A stretch of DNA of 64,000 nt from Paracoccus everestensis (GTDB lineage: Bacteria > Pseudomonadota > Alphaproteobacteria > Rhodobacterales > Rhodobacteraceae): the NCBI RefSeq assembly GCF_021491915.1, contig NZ_CP090836.1, forward strand, positions 657,001 to 721,000. The letters are read 5' to 3'. A program made the translations under genes and the position numbers. Within the stretch, counting starts at the first letter, position 1, and every line of letters starts with the position of its first letter. Positions 57,201 through 64,000 of this stretch are shown here, piece after piece. The notes beneath the pieces are model-generated. The model did no database searches. It was given only the letters and a program-made list of their open reading frames with translations, and had not been told where the DNA came from.

Positions 57201-57686
57201 GGCACGGTCGCCGCGCGCATGGAACGCAAGTCCGCCAAGGGCACGCCATACGCCTTTGTCAGCCTGTCCGACCCGACCGGACTTTACGAGGTGACTGTAT
57301 TCTCCGACCTGCTGACCGCCTCCCGCGATCGGCTGGAGCCGGGACAGAACGTGGTCTTGCAGGTCAAGGTCGAACCCTCGGGCGACGGGGTCAAGATGCT
57401 GGCGAATTCGGTCGCAGCCATGGAGGACGTGGTGGCCGACGCGGGCGCCGGCTGCCTTGCGGTCGAGATGCAGGGCGCCGACACCATCGCGCGCATCGCC
57501 GAAACCCTGGCCCGCATCCGGACCGAGATCACGGTTCCCGCCCGGTCGCGCGGCCCCGTCCTGTTGCGCATCCGCGAAGGCGACGAGGTGATCGAGATCG
57601 AGGTGGCGAACGACGCCCCTCTGACCACGCCCGCCCGCCAGGCCCTGCGCGCGGTCCCCGGCGTTTTGGACGTGGTCGAGGAATAG
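54216..57686 (+). CDS. dnaE: DNA polymerase III alpha subunit
   Basis: The main replicative polymerase. The 1156 residues have an N-terminal PHP domain (HLRTHSEHSLLEGAIP), the palm with GPGRGSGAGSLVAYAL and catalytic aspartates in PDFDIDFCMD (Asp398 and Asp400), and the tau/beta-binding half. A C-terminal OB domain (VASIAGTVAARMERKSAKG) follows. The start is the ATG at 54216; the frame is open upstream to 54078 but without similarity. It stands alone and is transcribed towards ruvC. Confidence 0.96.
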   Translation: MPAKNPRFIHLRTHSEHSLLEGAIPVGKLPGLAADAGMPAVALTDTNAMFAALEFSVKAMDKGVQPIIGCQITLQDGATGPVVLLVQNQAGWLNLMALSSCLYLRDGGALPHVTVDELCKHAEGLICLTGGPTGPLACLIAQGQRDKADALADRLAAAFPTRLYVELQRHPGENGQLMPAEAASEAGLIELAYAKSLPLVATNDVYFPKASMFEAHDALICIAEKAYVDQSQPRRRLTPQHYFKSAEEMAVLFADLPEALDNTVEIARRCAFAVKKHAPILPRFADDEVSELRRQAREGLERRLKVISHAVSVQEYHDRLDFELGIIEQMGFPGYFLIVADFIGWAKQHDIPVGPGRGSGAGSLVAYALSITDLDPLRYSLLFERFLNPERVSMPDFDIDFCMDRREEVIRYVQGKYGADKVGQIITFGALLSKAAVRDVGRVLQMPFGQVDRLSKMIPLEGVKPVSIAKARADEPRLREAAKEEVVKRLLDYAEQLEGLYRNASTHAAGVVIGDRPLDQLVPLYRDPASDMPATQFNMKWVEAAGLVKFDFLGLKTLTVIQNAVDLINGGGRPLHVAADGRVLYDPAPGTENQINLIPLDDKATYDLFASAKTVAVFQVESSGMMDALRRMKPTCIEDIVALVALYRPGPMENIPTYCEVKNGLRELESLHPSIDPILAETQGIVVYQEQVMQIAQVMAGYSLGGADLLRRAMGKKIASEMAKERPKFVDGAVANGVDPKKAGEVFDLLEKFANYGFNKSHAAAYAVVSYQTAWLKANHPVEFMAAVMNCDIHLTDKLAIYKRECDRMSIAIVPPCVNRSAPTFSVREGRIHYALGALKGVGVEAMKLIHEARGDLPFRDIHDLARRVDMKRVGKRPLEMLARAGAFDVLDDNRARVVKGLDALCAWSAAVQDQAASSQTSLFGGGEDLPPPRAPITGVWLPTEKLAEEHKAVGFYLSGHPLDDYLPALKRKKVMTLAEISQEALGGPLVASIAGTVAARMERKSAKGTPYAFVSLSDPTGLYEVTVFSDLLTASRDRLEPGQNVVLQVKVEPSGDGVKMLANSVAAMEDVVADAGAGCLAVEMQGADTIARIAETLARIRTEITVPARSRGPVLLRIREGDEVIEIEVANDAPLTTPARQALRAVPGVLDVVEE

Positions 57687-57746
57687 GCCCCTAGGCAAAT
57701 GTTCGCCTTTCGTGCTAGTCCTGTGAAAACGGAAAAAGAGGCGGGC

Positions 57747-58244
57747 ATGAGGGTTCTGGGCATTGATCCGGGTTTGCGGAACATGGGCTGGGGCGTGATC
57801 CAGGTCGACGGATCGCGCTTGCGTCATGTGGCGAACGGAGTGATCCAGACCGATGCGGGCGATCTGGGGGTGCGGCTTTTGCAGCTTTACCGCGGATTGA
57901 CGGCAGTGATCGCAGCCCATGCCCCTGACGCCGCGGCGGTCGAGCAGACCTTCGTGAACAAGGATGCCGTGGGCACGCTGAAGCTGGGACAGGCGCGGGG
58001 CATCGCCCTCTTGGCCCCGGCCGAAGCTGGGCTTGCTATCGGCGAATACGCCCCCAACGCCGTCAAGAAGACCGTCGTGGGTGTGGGCCACGCAGGCAAG
58101 GAACAGGTGCAGCACATGGTCAAGGTCCAGCTTCCCGGCGTTACCTTCGACAGCGCGGACGCTGCCGACGCCCTAGCCATTGCCATCTGCCACGCCCGCC
58201 ACCTTCAAGGCCGTAGCCTACGCATCGTGGAGCGGTCCGCATGA
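57747..58244 (+). CDS. ruvC: Holliday junction endonuclease RuvC
   Basis: Cleaves Holliday junctions at the end of recombination. The 165-residue protein has catalytic Asp7 in [12 protein letters not shown], Glu in [11 protein letters not shown], and the terminal acidic pair in [23 protein letters not shown] precedes the ATG at 57747. It overlaps ruvA by 4 bases and lies 60 bases after dnaE. Confidence 0.96.
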   Translation: MRVLGIDPGLRNMGWGVIQVDGSRLRHVANGVIQTDAGDLGVRLLQLYRGLTAVIAAHAPDAAAVEQTFVNKDAVGTLKLGQARGIALLAPAEAGLAIGEYAPNAVKKTVVGVGHAGKEQVQHMVKVQLPGVTFDSADAADALAIAICHARHLQGRSLRIVERSA

Positions 58245-58927
58245 TCGGGCGCATCGCCGGGATCATCCTGCACCGGGCGCGCGATCATGTCCTGATCGAC
58301 GTGCGCGGCGTGGGCTATATTGTCCATGTCAGCGACCGCACCGCCGCCAGCCTGCCGCCGGTAGGGCAGGCGGTGGCCCTTTATACCGACCTGATGGTGC
58401 GAGAGGATCTGCTGCAACTGTTCGGCTTCCCCTCGATGCTGGAAAAGGAATGGCACCGTCTGCTGACGGGCGTGCAGGGGGTCGGCGCCAAGGTGTCGCT
58501 GGCGATCCTCAGCACGCTGGGGGCCGAGGGGCTGGGCCGGGCCATTGCCCTGGGCGACTGGGCCTCGGTCCGGCGGGCTAACGGGGTGGGACCAAAGCTT
58601 GCCCAGCGGGTGGTGCTGGAACTGAAGGACAAGGCGCCCTCGATCATGGCGCTTGGCGGGACGCTGAGCGTGGACATGGGCGTCCCGGCGGTCGATACCG
58701 ATGCCGTCATCGAACCCACAGGCGCCCCCGCTGCCAGGCCTGCCGCGCCGTCCGATGCCATGCTTGCCGCCCGCGCCACCGCCGACGCGCTGTCGGCCCT
58801 TGCCAATCTGGGCTATGCTGCCAGCGAGGCGGCCCAGGCCGTGGCCGAGGCGCAGGCGCGGGAACCCACGGCCCAAACCCCTGCGTTGATCCGCGCGGCG
58901 CTGCGTCTGCTGGCGCCAAAGGAATAA
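58241..58927 (+). CDS. ruvA: Holliday junction branch migration protein RuvA
   Basis: RuvA binds the four-way junction and loads RuvB. The 228 residues have the OB domain I ([20 protein letters not shown]), two helix-hairpin-helix motifs ([16 protein letters not shown] and [16 protein letters not shown]), and a C-terminal domain III for RuvB ([21 protein letters not shown]) after a long Ala/Pro linker that makes it longer than E. coli RuvA (203). The ATG overlaps the ruvC stop. Confidence 0.95.
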   Translation: MIGRIAGIILHRARDHVLIDVRGVGYIVHVSDRTAASLPPVGQAVALYTDLMVREDLLQLFGFPSMLEKEWHRLLTGVQGVGAKVSLAILSTLGAEGLGRAIALGDWASVRRANGVGPKLAQRVVLELKDKAPSIMALGGTLSVDMGVPAVDTDAVIEPTGAPAARPAAPSDAMLAARATADALSALANLGYAASEAAQAVAEAQAREPTAQTPALIRAALRLLAPKE

Positions 58928-58937
58928 GGGGGCGCTG

Positions 58938-59840
58938 ATGCACGGGAACGCAAAGGTCTTCATGCTGATGGCCGCCATGACCGCCCTGGTCATGGCGCTT
59001 GGCTGGATGCTGGGCGGGCAGGGGGGCGCGGTGATCGCGCTGCTGCTGGCCGGCGGGATGAACGTCTTTTCCTGGTGGAACAGCGACAAGATGGTCCTGC
59101 GCCAGCAGGGCGCGGTCGAACTGTCGCCGGGGCAGGGCGGCGATCTGTACCGCATGACCGCCGAACTGGCCCGACGGGCGGACCTGCCCATGCCCAAGCT
59201 GTATCTGCTGCCGACCGACCAGCCGAACGCCTTTGCCACCGGCCGCAATCCCGAGAATTCGGCCGTCGCGGTGACCCAAGGGCTGGTCCGCACCCTGTCG
59301 CGCGATGAAATTGCGGGCGTGATCGCGCATGAACTGGCCCATATCAAGCACCGCGACACGCTGACGATGACCGTCACGGCGACCATGGCGGGGGCCATTG
59401 CGATGATGGGCAACATGATGCTGTTCACCGGCGGACGCGACGACCGGGGCGGCGGCCTGGGCGCGATCCTGGCGATGATCTTCGCGCCCCTGGCCGCGAT
59501 GATGGTGCAGATGGCGATTTCGCGCGCGCGGGAATTCGAGGCCGATGCCACGGGTGCGCAGATCAGCGGCCAGCCGCAGGCGCTGGCCTCGGCGCTTGCG
59601 AAGATCTCGCAGATGGCGGGGCGCACGCTGAACATCCCTGCGGAAAAGAATCCGGCGGCGGCGTCCATGTTCATCGTCAACCCGTTGGGCGGGCTGCGCA
59701 TGGACCGCCTGTTCGCCACCCATCCCGCGACCGAGGATCGGATCGCCCGGCTGATGGCGATTGATGGCGGCACCCGCGAACGCCCCTCGTCCATCCCGCG
59801 CAGCGGGGGGCAGGACGACGGCCCTTGGGGGCGCGGATGA
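58938..59840 (+). CDS. htpX: Membrane zinc protease HtpX
   Basis: HtpX is an inner-membrane protease that degrades damaged membrane proteins, often alongside FtsH. The 300-residue protein has two N-terminal membrane segments (about 7-45), the family strand [18 protein letters not shown], zinc motif HELAH at 131-135, a further hydrophobic pair near 145-190, and the third ligand in [11 protein letters not shown]. It is 10 bases after ruvA and overlaps ruvB by 4 bases, so it is embedded in the ruv operon. ftsH is also in the window, on minus. Confidence 0.94.
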   Translation: MHGNAKVFMLMAAMTALVMALGWMLGGQGGAVIALLLAGGMNVFSWWNSDKMVLRQQGAVELSPGQGGDLYRMTAELARRADLPMPKLYLLPTDQPNAFATGRNPENSAVAVTQGLVRTLSRDEIAGVIAHELAHIKHRDTLTMTVTATMAGAIAMMGNMMLFTGGRDDRGGGLGAILAMIFAPLAAMMVQMAISRAREFEADATGAQISGQPQALASALAKISQMAGRTLNIPAEKNPAAASMFIVNPLGGLRMDRLFATHPATEDRIARLMAIDGGTRERPSSIPRSGGQDDGPWGRG

Positions 59841-60868
59841 TTCAGCCCGACCCGACCCTGCGCCCCGAACCGATGGACGGCGAATCGGAAGACCGCGCCC
59901 TGCGGCCGCAGATGCTGTCCGAATTCGTGGGCCAGGCCGAGGCGCGCGCCAACCTGCGCGTCTTCATCGAAAGCGCAAAGATGCGCGGCAAGGCGATGGA
60001 CCACACGCTGTTCTTCGGCCCGCCGGGATTGGGCAAGACCACCTTGGCGCAGATCATGGCGCGCGAACTGGGCGTGAACTTCCGCATGACATCCGGGCCG
60101 GTCTTGGCGCGGGCAGGGGATCTGGCGGCGATCCTGACCAATCTGGAAGCCCGCGACGTGCTGTTCATCGACGAAATCCACCGCATGAACCCGGCGGTCG
60201 AGGAGATCCTGTATCCGGCGCTGGAGGATTTCGAACTGGATCTGGTGATCGGCGAAGGCCCTGCGGCGCGAACCGTGCGGATCGAGTTGCAGCCCTTTAC
60301 CCTGGTGGGCGCGACGACGCGGCTGGGCCTGCTGACCACGCCTCTGCGCGACCGTTTCGGCATCCCGACGCGGCTGGAGTTCTATACCATCGCCGAACTG
60401 GATCTGATCGTGCAGCGCGGCGCGCGGTTGATGGGCATCCAGGCCGACCCCGACGGGACGCGCGAAATTGCCCGTCGTGCCCGCGGGACGCCCCGGATTG
60501 CCGGGCGGCTGCTGCGCCGGGTTGTGGACTTCGCCCTGGTCGAAGGCGACGGCCGGTTGACACGCGAAATCGCGGATACAGCCCTGACCAGGCTTGGCGT
60601 GGACGACCTGGGCCTGGATGGCGCGGACCGGCGTTACCTGATGCAGATGGCCGACCATTATGGCGGCGGTCCGGTGGGGGTCGAGACGCTGTCGGCAGCC
60701 CTGTCCGAAAGCCGCGACGCGATCGAGGAGGTGATCGAGCCTTATCTGCTGCAGCAAGGCCTGATCGCCCGAACCCCGCGCGGGCGGCAGTTGACGGCAG
60801 GCGCCTGGCGGCATCTGGGGCTGGCCGCCCCGGCATCGCCTTCGCAGGCCAGCCTGTTCGACGGCTGA
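59837..60868 (+). CDS. ruvB: Holliday junction helicase RuvB
   Basis: The AAA+ motor of RuvAB branch migration. The 343 residues have the start [19 protein letters not shown], Walker A GPPGLGKT at 61-68, Walker [15 protein letters not shown], sensor ATTRLGLLT and arginine finger region LRDRFGI. A C-terminal winged helix ends with [15 protein letters not shown]. The ATG at 59837 overlaps the htpX stop (ATGA). A repeat with hairpin follows the stop. Confidence 0.96.
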   Translation: MIQPDPTLRPEPMDGESEDRALRPQMLSEFVGQAEARANLRVFIESAKMRGKAMDHTLFFGPPGLGKTTLAQIMARELGVNFRMTSGPVLARAGDLAAILTNLEARDVLFIDEIHRMNPAVEEILYPALEDFELDLVIGEGPAARTVRIELQPFTLVGATTRLGLLTTPLRDRFGIPTRLEFYTIAELDLIVQRGARLMGIQADPDGTREIARRARGTPRIAGRLLRRVVDFALVEGDGRLTREIADTALTRLGVDDLGLDGADRRYLMQMADHYGGGPVGVETLSAALSESRDAIEEVIEPYLLQQGLIARTPRGRQLTAGAWRHLGLAAPASPSQASLFDG

Positions 60869-60874
60869 CATGGC

Positions 60875-60940
60875 AAGGGGGCTTTGCCCCCCTTCCCTAC
60901 GGGACTCCCCCAGGATATTTGCGGTCCAATGCAAAAGGAA
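60875..60940 (+). repeat. Dispersed GGATATTT intergenic repeat, copy f
   Basis: Hairpin AAGGGGGC-TTT-GCCCCCCTT (60875-60894), spacer, CCCCC, GGATATTT at 60913-60920, then GCGGTCCAATGCAAAAG. It follows ruvB in sense orientation and leads into the second conserved block at 60960. Confidence 0.7.
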
Positions 60941-60959
60941 CACGCCCCATCCCGGACAG

Positions 60960-60989
60960 GGTCATGGGCGTCCCTGCCTGTACCGTAAG
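60960..60989 (+). repeat. Second block shared by repeat copies e and f (copy f)
   Basis: 30 bases with 28 identities to the reverse complement of 49399-49428, ending GCCTGTACCGTAAG. Same position relative to the GGATATTT part as in copy e. Confidence 0.7.
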
Positions 60990-61058
60990 GCCGGGATGCC
61001 GCCGAAGAATCGAGAAATCGCTTGCGCGGCTGCTAGGGACAGAAAATATCCTGCTGCC

Positions 61059-61952
61059 TCAGGGCGTCAATCCGTCGGGGTCGGCAAGGCCGTTGGCGCG
61101 GGCGGTTGCGGTCAGGGTGTTTGCCAGCAGGCAGGCGATGGTCATCGGGCCGACACCGCCCGGAACCGGGGTGATCGCGCCTGCAACCTGACTTGCGGCA
61201 TCGAAATCCACATCGCCCACCAGGCCGTCGTCGCTGCGGTTGATGCCCACGTCGATGACCGTGGCGCCGCGCTTGATCCAGTCACCCGCCACGAAGTTTG
61301 CCCGACCCACGGCGGCCACCACGATATCGGCCTGACGGCACAGGTCGGGCAGGTTTGCCGTGCGCGAATGGGCCACCGTTACCGTTGCGCTGTCGCGCAA
61401 AAGCAGTTGGGCCATGGGCTTGCCGACAATGTTGCTGCGCCCGATCACAAGGGCGTTCTTGCCCGACAGGCTGCCCAGGTGATCGCGCAGCAACATCAGG
61501 CAACCCAGCGGCGTGCAGGGCACCATCGCCTTTTGCCCCGTCGCCAGACGCCCGACATTCAGGATATGGAAGCCGTCCACGTCCTTGGCAGGGTCGATCG
61601 CGTTGATGACCGCCGCCTCGTCCATGTGCCGGGGCAGGGGCAACTGGACCAGGATGCCGTTCACGGCCGGATCGGCATTCAGACGGGCGATCAGCGCCAG
61701 CAGGTCGGTCTGCGAGGTTTCGGCAGGAAGGCGGTGTTCCCAGGAATTCATGCCGACTTCGTGGGTCATCTTGCCCTTGGACCGGACATAAACCTGGCTT
61801 GCCGGATCCTCGCCCACCAGCACCACGGCCAAGCCGGGGGTGATGCCCCGAGCCTTCATCGTTGCCACCTGCGCGGCGATGCGGCTGCGCAGGTCGGCTG
61901 CAAAGGCCTTGCCGTCGATCAGTTTGGCGGTGATGGGCAGGGATGCGGTCAC
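61059..61952 (-). CDS. folD: Bifunctional methylenetetrahydrofolate dehydrogenase / cyclohydrolase
   Basis: FolD interconverts 5,10-methylene- and 10-formyltetrahydrofolate with NADP. The 297 residues include [16 protein letters not shown] (catalytic lysine region), [25 protein letters not shown], the cofactor loop [17 protein letters not shown], and the terminal [15 protein letters not shown]. The start is GTG at 61952 with GGAG eight bases upstream; it overlaps the chorismate mutase stop by 4 bases (GTGA). Confidence 0.95.
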   Translation of the reverse strand: MTASLPITAKLIDGKAFAADLRSRIAAQVATMKARGITPGLAVVLVGEDPASQVYVRSKGKMTHEVGMNSWEHRLPAETSQTDLLALIARLNADPAVNGILVQLPLPRHMDEAAVINAIDPAKDVDGFHILNVGRLATGQKAMVPCTPLGCLMLLRDHLGSLSGKNALVIGRSNIVGKPMAQLLLRDSATVTVAHSRTANLPDLCRQADIVVAAVGRANFVAGDWIKRGATVIDVGINRSDDGLVGDVDFDAASQVAGAITPVPGGVGPMTIACLLANTLTATARANGLADPDGLTP

Positions 61953-62248
61953 GGGCGGTCTCCGTTCAGAAAGCGATCTTCCTGCGCAATGGCAGCTTCG
62001 ACCAGTTGCCGCCAGATATTCTGGATCAGCGCGGGATCCAGTCCGCGCGATGCGGCATGGCGGCCTGCATTTGCGACAACTTCCTCGACCCGGTCGTCGA
62101 TGCGGGCGGGAAGGCCGATCCGTTCCTTGATCCGGGCCGCCTGAGCGATCAGGGCGTGGCGCCGCGCCAGAAGCGTGATCAGCTGTTCGTCCACCGCGTC
62201 GATATGGCTGCGCAGCGTTGCCATGTCCGAAATGTCGTCGATCTGCAT
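61949..62248 (-). CDS. Chorismate mutase (AroQ type)
   Basis: Converts chorismate to prephenate for Phe/Tyr synthesis. The 99-residue all-helical protein has [22 protein letters not shown] with the conserved Arg/Asp set, [11 protein letters not shown], and the C-terminal [14 protein letters not shown], typical of monofunctional AroQ/PchB-like mutases. The start at MQIDDISDM (62248) has GGAGGG at a good distance; an ATG four codons upstream overlaps that site. It is translationally coupled to folD. Confidence 0.9.
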   Translation of the reverse strand: MQIDDISDMATLRSHIDAVDEQLITLLARRHALIAQAARIKERIGLPARIDDRVEEVVANAGRHAASRGLDPALIQNIWRQLVEAAIAQEDRFLNGDRP

Positions 62249-62305
62249 CGGACCCTCCATTCAATGGGCAGGGGGATGCACCGGGCCGCATCGAGGTGCA
62301 AGACG

Positions 62306-62334
62306 TAAAGAAAACCCCGGCGCGTTGGCCGGGG
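62306..62334 (-). terminator. Rho-independent terminator after ftsH
   Basis: Minus strand: CCCCGGC-CAACGC-GCCGGGG (7-bp stem, 62315-62334) then TTTTCTTT. It separates ftsH from the chorismate mutase gene. Confidence 0.88.
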
Positions 62335-62343
62335 CTTTGGGTG

Positions 62344-64000
62344 TCATGCGGGGGCGGGATCGCCGCCCGGAGCAGGCTTGCCCGCCTTGGGGATCGCCGT
62401 GACCGAAGGGATCAGGCTGCTGGGCGTGTCGTCGTCGCCGCCAAGCGGTTCGCCCCGCAGGATCTTGCCGATCTCCTCGCCCGTCAGGGTTTCATATTCC
62501 AGAAGGCCCTGGGCCATGCGTTCGAATTCGGCCTCTTTCTCGACCAGGATGCGATAGGCTTCCTGATAGGCTTCCTCAATCAGGTCGCGGACCTCCTGTT
62601 CGATCAGCTCCTTGGTCGCCGCCGAAATCGAGAAGCCCCCGGTCGAGCCGTTATAGCCCTCGTGCGCCTCGGCATAATCGATATTGCCGACCTTGTCGGA
62701 CATACCCCACCGCATCACCATGGCACGGGCCAACTGGCTGGCCTGCTGGATGTCTCCGGCGGGGCCGTTCGACACGCCTTCCTCGCCATACTTGATGATC
62801 TCGGCGGCCTTGCCGGCCATGGTCATGGTCAGCTTCTGCTTGGCCTCGTCCTTGTGGAAGTTCAGGCGGTCCATTTCGGGCAGGGACACCACCATCCCCA
62901 AGGCGCCGCCGCGCGGGATGATCGTCGCCTTGTAGACCGGGTCGCACTTGGGCAGCGACAGGCCGACCACGGCGTGACCGGCCTCGTGATAGGCGGTCTT
63001 TTCCTTCTGCTCGGGCGTCAGGACCATGCTGCGGCGTTCGACGCCCAGCATTACCTTGTCCTTGGCATTCTCGAAATCTTCCATGCTGACAAAGCGGCGC
63101 CCGATACGGGCGGCCGTCAAGGCAGCCTCGTTCACCAAGTTCATCAGGTCGGCACCCGAAAAGCCAGGCGTGCCGCGCGCGATGATTCGCAGGTCCACGT
63201 CGGGGCCGACGGGCACCTTGCGGGCATGGACCGACAGGATCTTCTCGCGGCCCTTGATGTCGGGGTTGGGTACGTGGATCTGGCGGTCGAACCGGCCGGG
63301 ACGCAGCAGGGCCGGGTCCAGCACGTCGCGGCGGTTGGTCGCGGCGACGATGATGATGCCTTCGTTCGCCTCAAACCCGTCCATTTCGACCAGCAACTGG
63401 TTCAGCGTCTGTTCGCGTTCGTCGTTGCCGCCGCCGATCCCCACGCCGCGCGCGCGGCCAACCGCGTCGATCTCGTCGATGAAGACAATGCAGGGGGCGG
63501 ATTTCTTGGCCTGCTCGAACATATCGCGGACGCGGGACGCACCGACGCCCACGAACATTTCCACGAAATCGGACCCCGAGATGGTGAAGAAGGGCACACC
63601 AGCCTCGCCCGCGATGGCGCGGGCCAGCAGCGTTTTACCCGTGCCCGGAGGGCCGACCAGCAGCGCGCCTTTCGGGATCTTGCCGCCCAGGCGGCTGAAT
63701 TTCTGCGGATTGCGAAGGAATTCGACGATTTCCTCCAGTTCTTCCTTGGCCTCGTCGATGCCCGCCACGTCGTCAAAGGTGACGCGGCCATGCTTTTCGG
63801 TCAGCAGCTTGGCGCGCGACTTGCCAAAGCCCATCGCGCCGCCTTTGCCGCCGCCCTGCATCCGGTTCATGAAGAAGATCCAGACCCCGATCAGCAGGAT
63901 AAAGGGCAGCCAGACGCCCAGCAGCGACATGAAGCCCGATTGCTGCTGGGGCGTGACCTTCACATCGACGCTTTTGGCGATCAGGCGGTCGGCGATATCC
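62344..64000 (-). CDS. ftsH: ATP-dependent zinc metalloprotease FtsH (N terminus outside window)
   Basis: Membrane-bound AAA protease that degrades misfolded membrane proteins and regulators. The frame is open to the right edge, so the first part (first membrane segment and most of the periplasmic domain) is missing. Present are the second membrane segment ([19 protein letters not shown]), Walker A GPPGTGKT, Walker [12 protein letters not shown], second region of homology [18 protein letters not shown], and zinc motif HEAGH. The C-terminal coiled part ends in a Pro/Asp-rich tail. Confidence 0.97.
   Translation of the reverse strand, partial: DIADRLIAKSVDVKVTPQQQSGFMSLLGVWLPFILLIGVWIFFMNRMQGGGKGGAMGFGKSRAKLLTEKHGRVTFDDVAGIDEAKEELEEIVEFLRNPQKFSRLGGKIPKGALLVGPPGTGKTLLARAIAGEAGVPFFTISGSDFVEMFVGVGASRVRDMFEQAKKSAPCIVFIDEIDAVGRARGVGIGGGNDEREQTLNQLLVEMDGFEANEGIIIVAATNRRDVLDPALLRPGRFDRQIHVPNPDIKGREKILSVHARKVPVGPDVDLRIIARGTPGFSGADLMNLVNEAALTAARIGRRFVSMEDFENAKDKVMLGVERRSMVLTPEQKEKTAYHEAGHAVVGLSLPKCDPVYKATIIPRGGALGMVVSLPEMDRLNFHKDEAKQKLTMTMAGKAAEIIKYGEEGVSNGPAGDIQQASQLARAMVMRWGMSDKVGNIDYAEAHEGYNGSTGGFSISAATKELIEQEVRDLIEEAYQEAYRILVEKEAEFERMAQGLLEYETLTGEEIGKILRGEPLGGDDDTPSSLIPSVTAIPKAGKPAPGGDPAPA

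Noticed and set aside
55512-58115. 867-codon open frame opposite dnaE and ruvC
   Set aside because: Crosses two well-defined genes; His/Arg/Gln-rich composition with no domain; shadow frame.
58205-60943. 912-codon open frame opposite ruvA, htpX and ruvB
   Set aside because: Spans three real genes and their junctions; composition unlike a protein.
61040-61054. AAAATATCCTG near the folD end as a seventh repeat copy
   Set aside because: No hairpin or C-run beside it; only the short core partly matches.

Overview
The window is high-GC DNA (roughly two thirds G+C) with dense, mostly house-keeping genes and strong GC codon bias. Gene content and protein style point to an alphaproteobacterium of the Rhodobacteraceae, most like Paracoccus or a close relative. 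Supporting signs are an IscR-like Rrf2 regulator without the usual cysteines, a Hint-domain protein, a small conserved protein typical of Rhodobacterales, FolE2, an ALDH16-type double aldehyde dehydrogenase, and a dispersed GGATATTT intergenic repeat. This placement is inference from family knowledge; no database was searched.

Layout. 1-7755: end of argG, mogA, a low-GC islet with a DUF2513 gene, lrgAB, smc, a RidA protein and a glycerophosphodiester phosphodiesterase. 7871-16862: a FemAB/GNAT-like protein, peroxiredoxin, ferredoxin-reductase-type flavoprotein, rsmD, a DUF305 protein, a class V aminotransferase, an MsbA-type exporter overlapping a YgfZ protein, a MOSC protein and efp. 17213-26395: a conserved small protein, pfkB overlapping a zinc-peptidase-like gene, gltX, tRNA-Met, an Omp25-like porin, an Rrf2 regulator, a hydrolase, a tandem HD-domain protein, a Hint protein and icd. 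26542-33282: purQ, a DctB/DctD-type two-component pair whose regulator lacks the GAFTGA loop, metZ and folE2. 33279-39847: on the minus strand, a small membrane protein, a DUF1523 protein, deoC, an ALDH16-type dehydrogenase, and a UvrD/PcrA helicase. 39917-48230: a peptide ABC importer (binding protein and two permeases on minus; fused double ATPase on plus), an M20 amidohydrolase and purU. Between binding-protein and permease genes lies a decayed remnant of a second binding-protein gene. 48321-49375: an IS630-family element with its transposase split at an A7 run. 49530-54118: a BMP-family nucleoside-type ABC importer operon. 54216-60868: dnaE, then ruvC-ruvA-htpX-ruvB. 61059-64000: folD overlapping chorismate mutase, then ftsH running off the right edge.

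Genes that appear to work together: the peptide importer with the M20 hydrolase (import and cleavage of peptides or N-acyl amino acids); deoC with ALDH16 (deoxyribose-5-phosphate cleavage gives acetaldehyde, which the dehydrogenase could oxidise); the ruv genes (Holliday junction processing); and DctB with DctD. Several minus-strand operons use 4-base stop/start overlaps.

The most interesting signals are the GAFTGA-less regulator without nearby transport genes, the six-copy intergenic repeat (two copies share a second conserved block), the binding-protein pseudogene, the internally duplicated HD protein, and the four-gene deoC/ALDH16 unit. I saw no CRISPR array, prophage or defence island.
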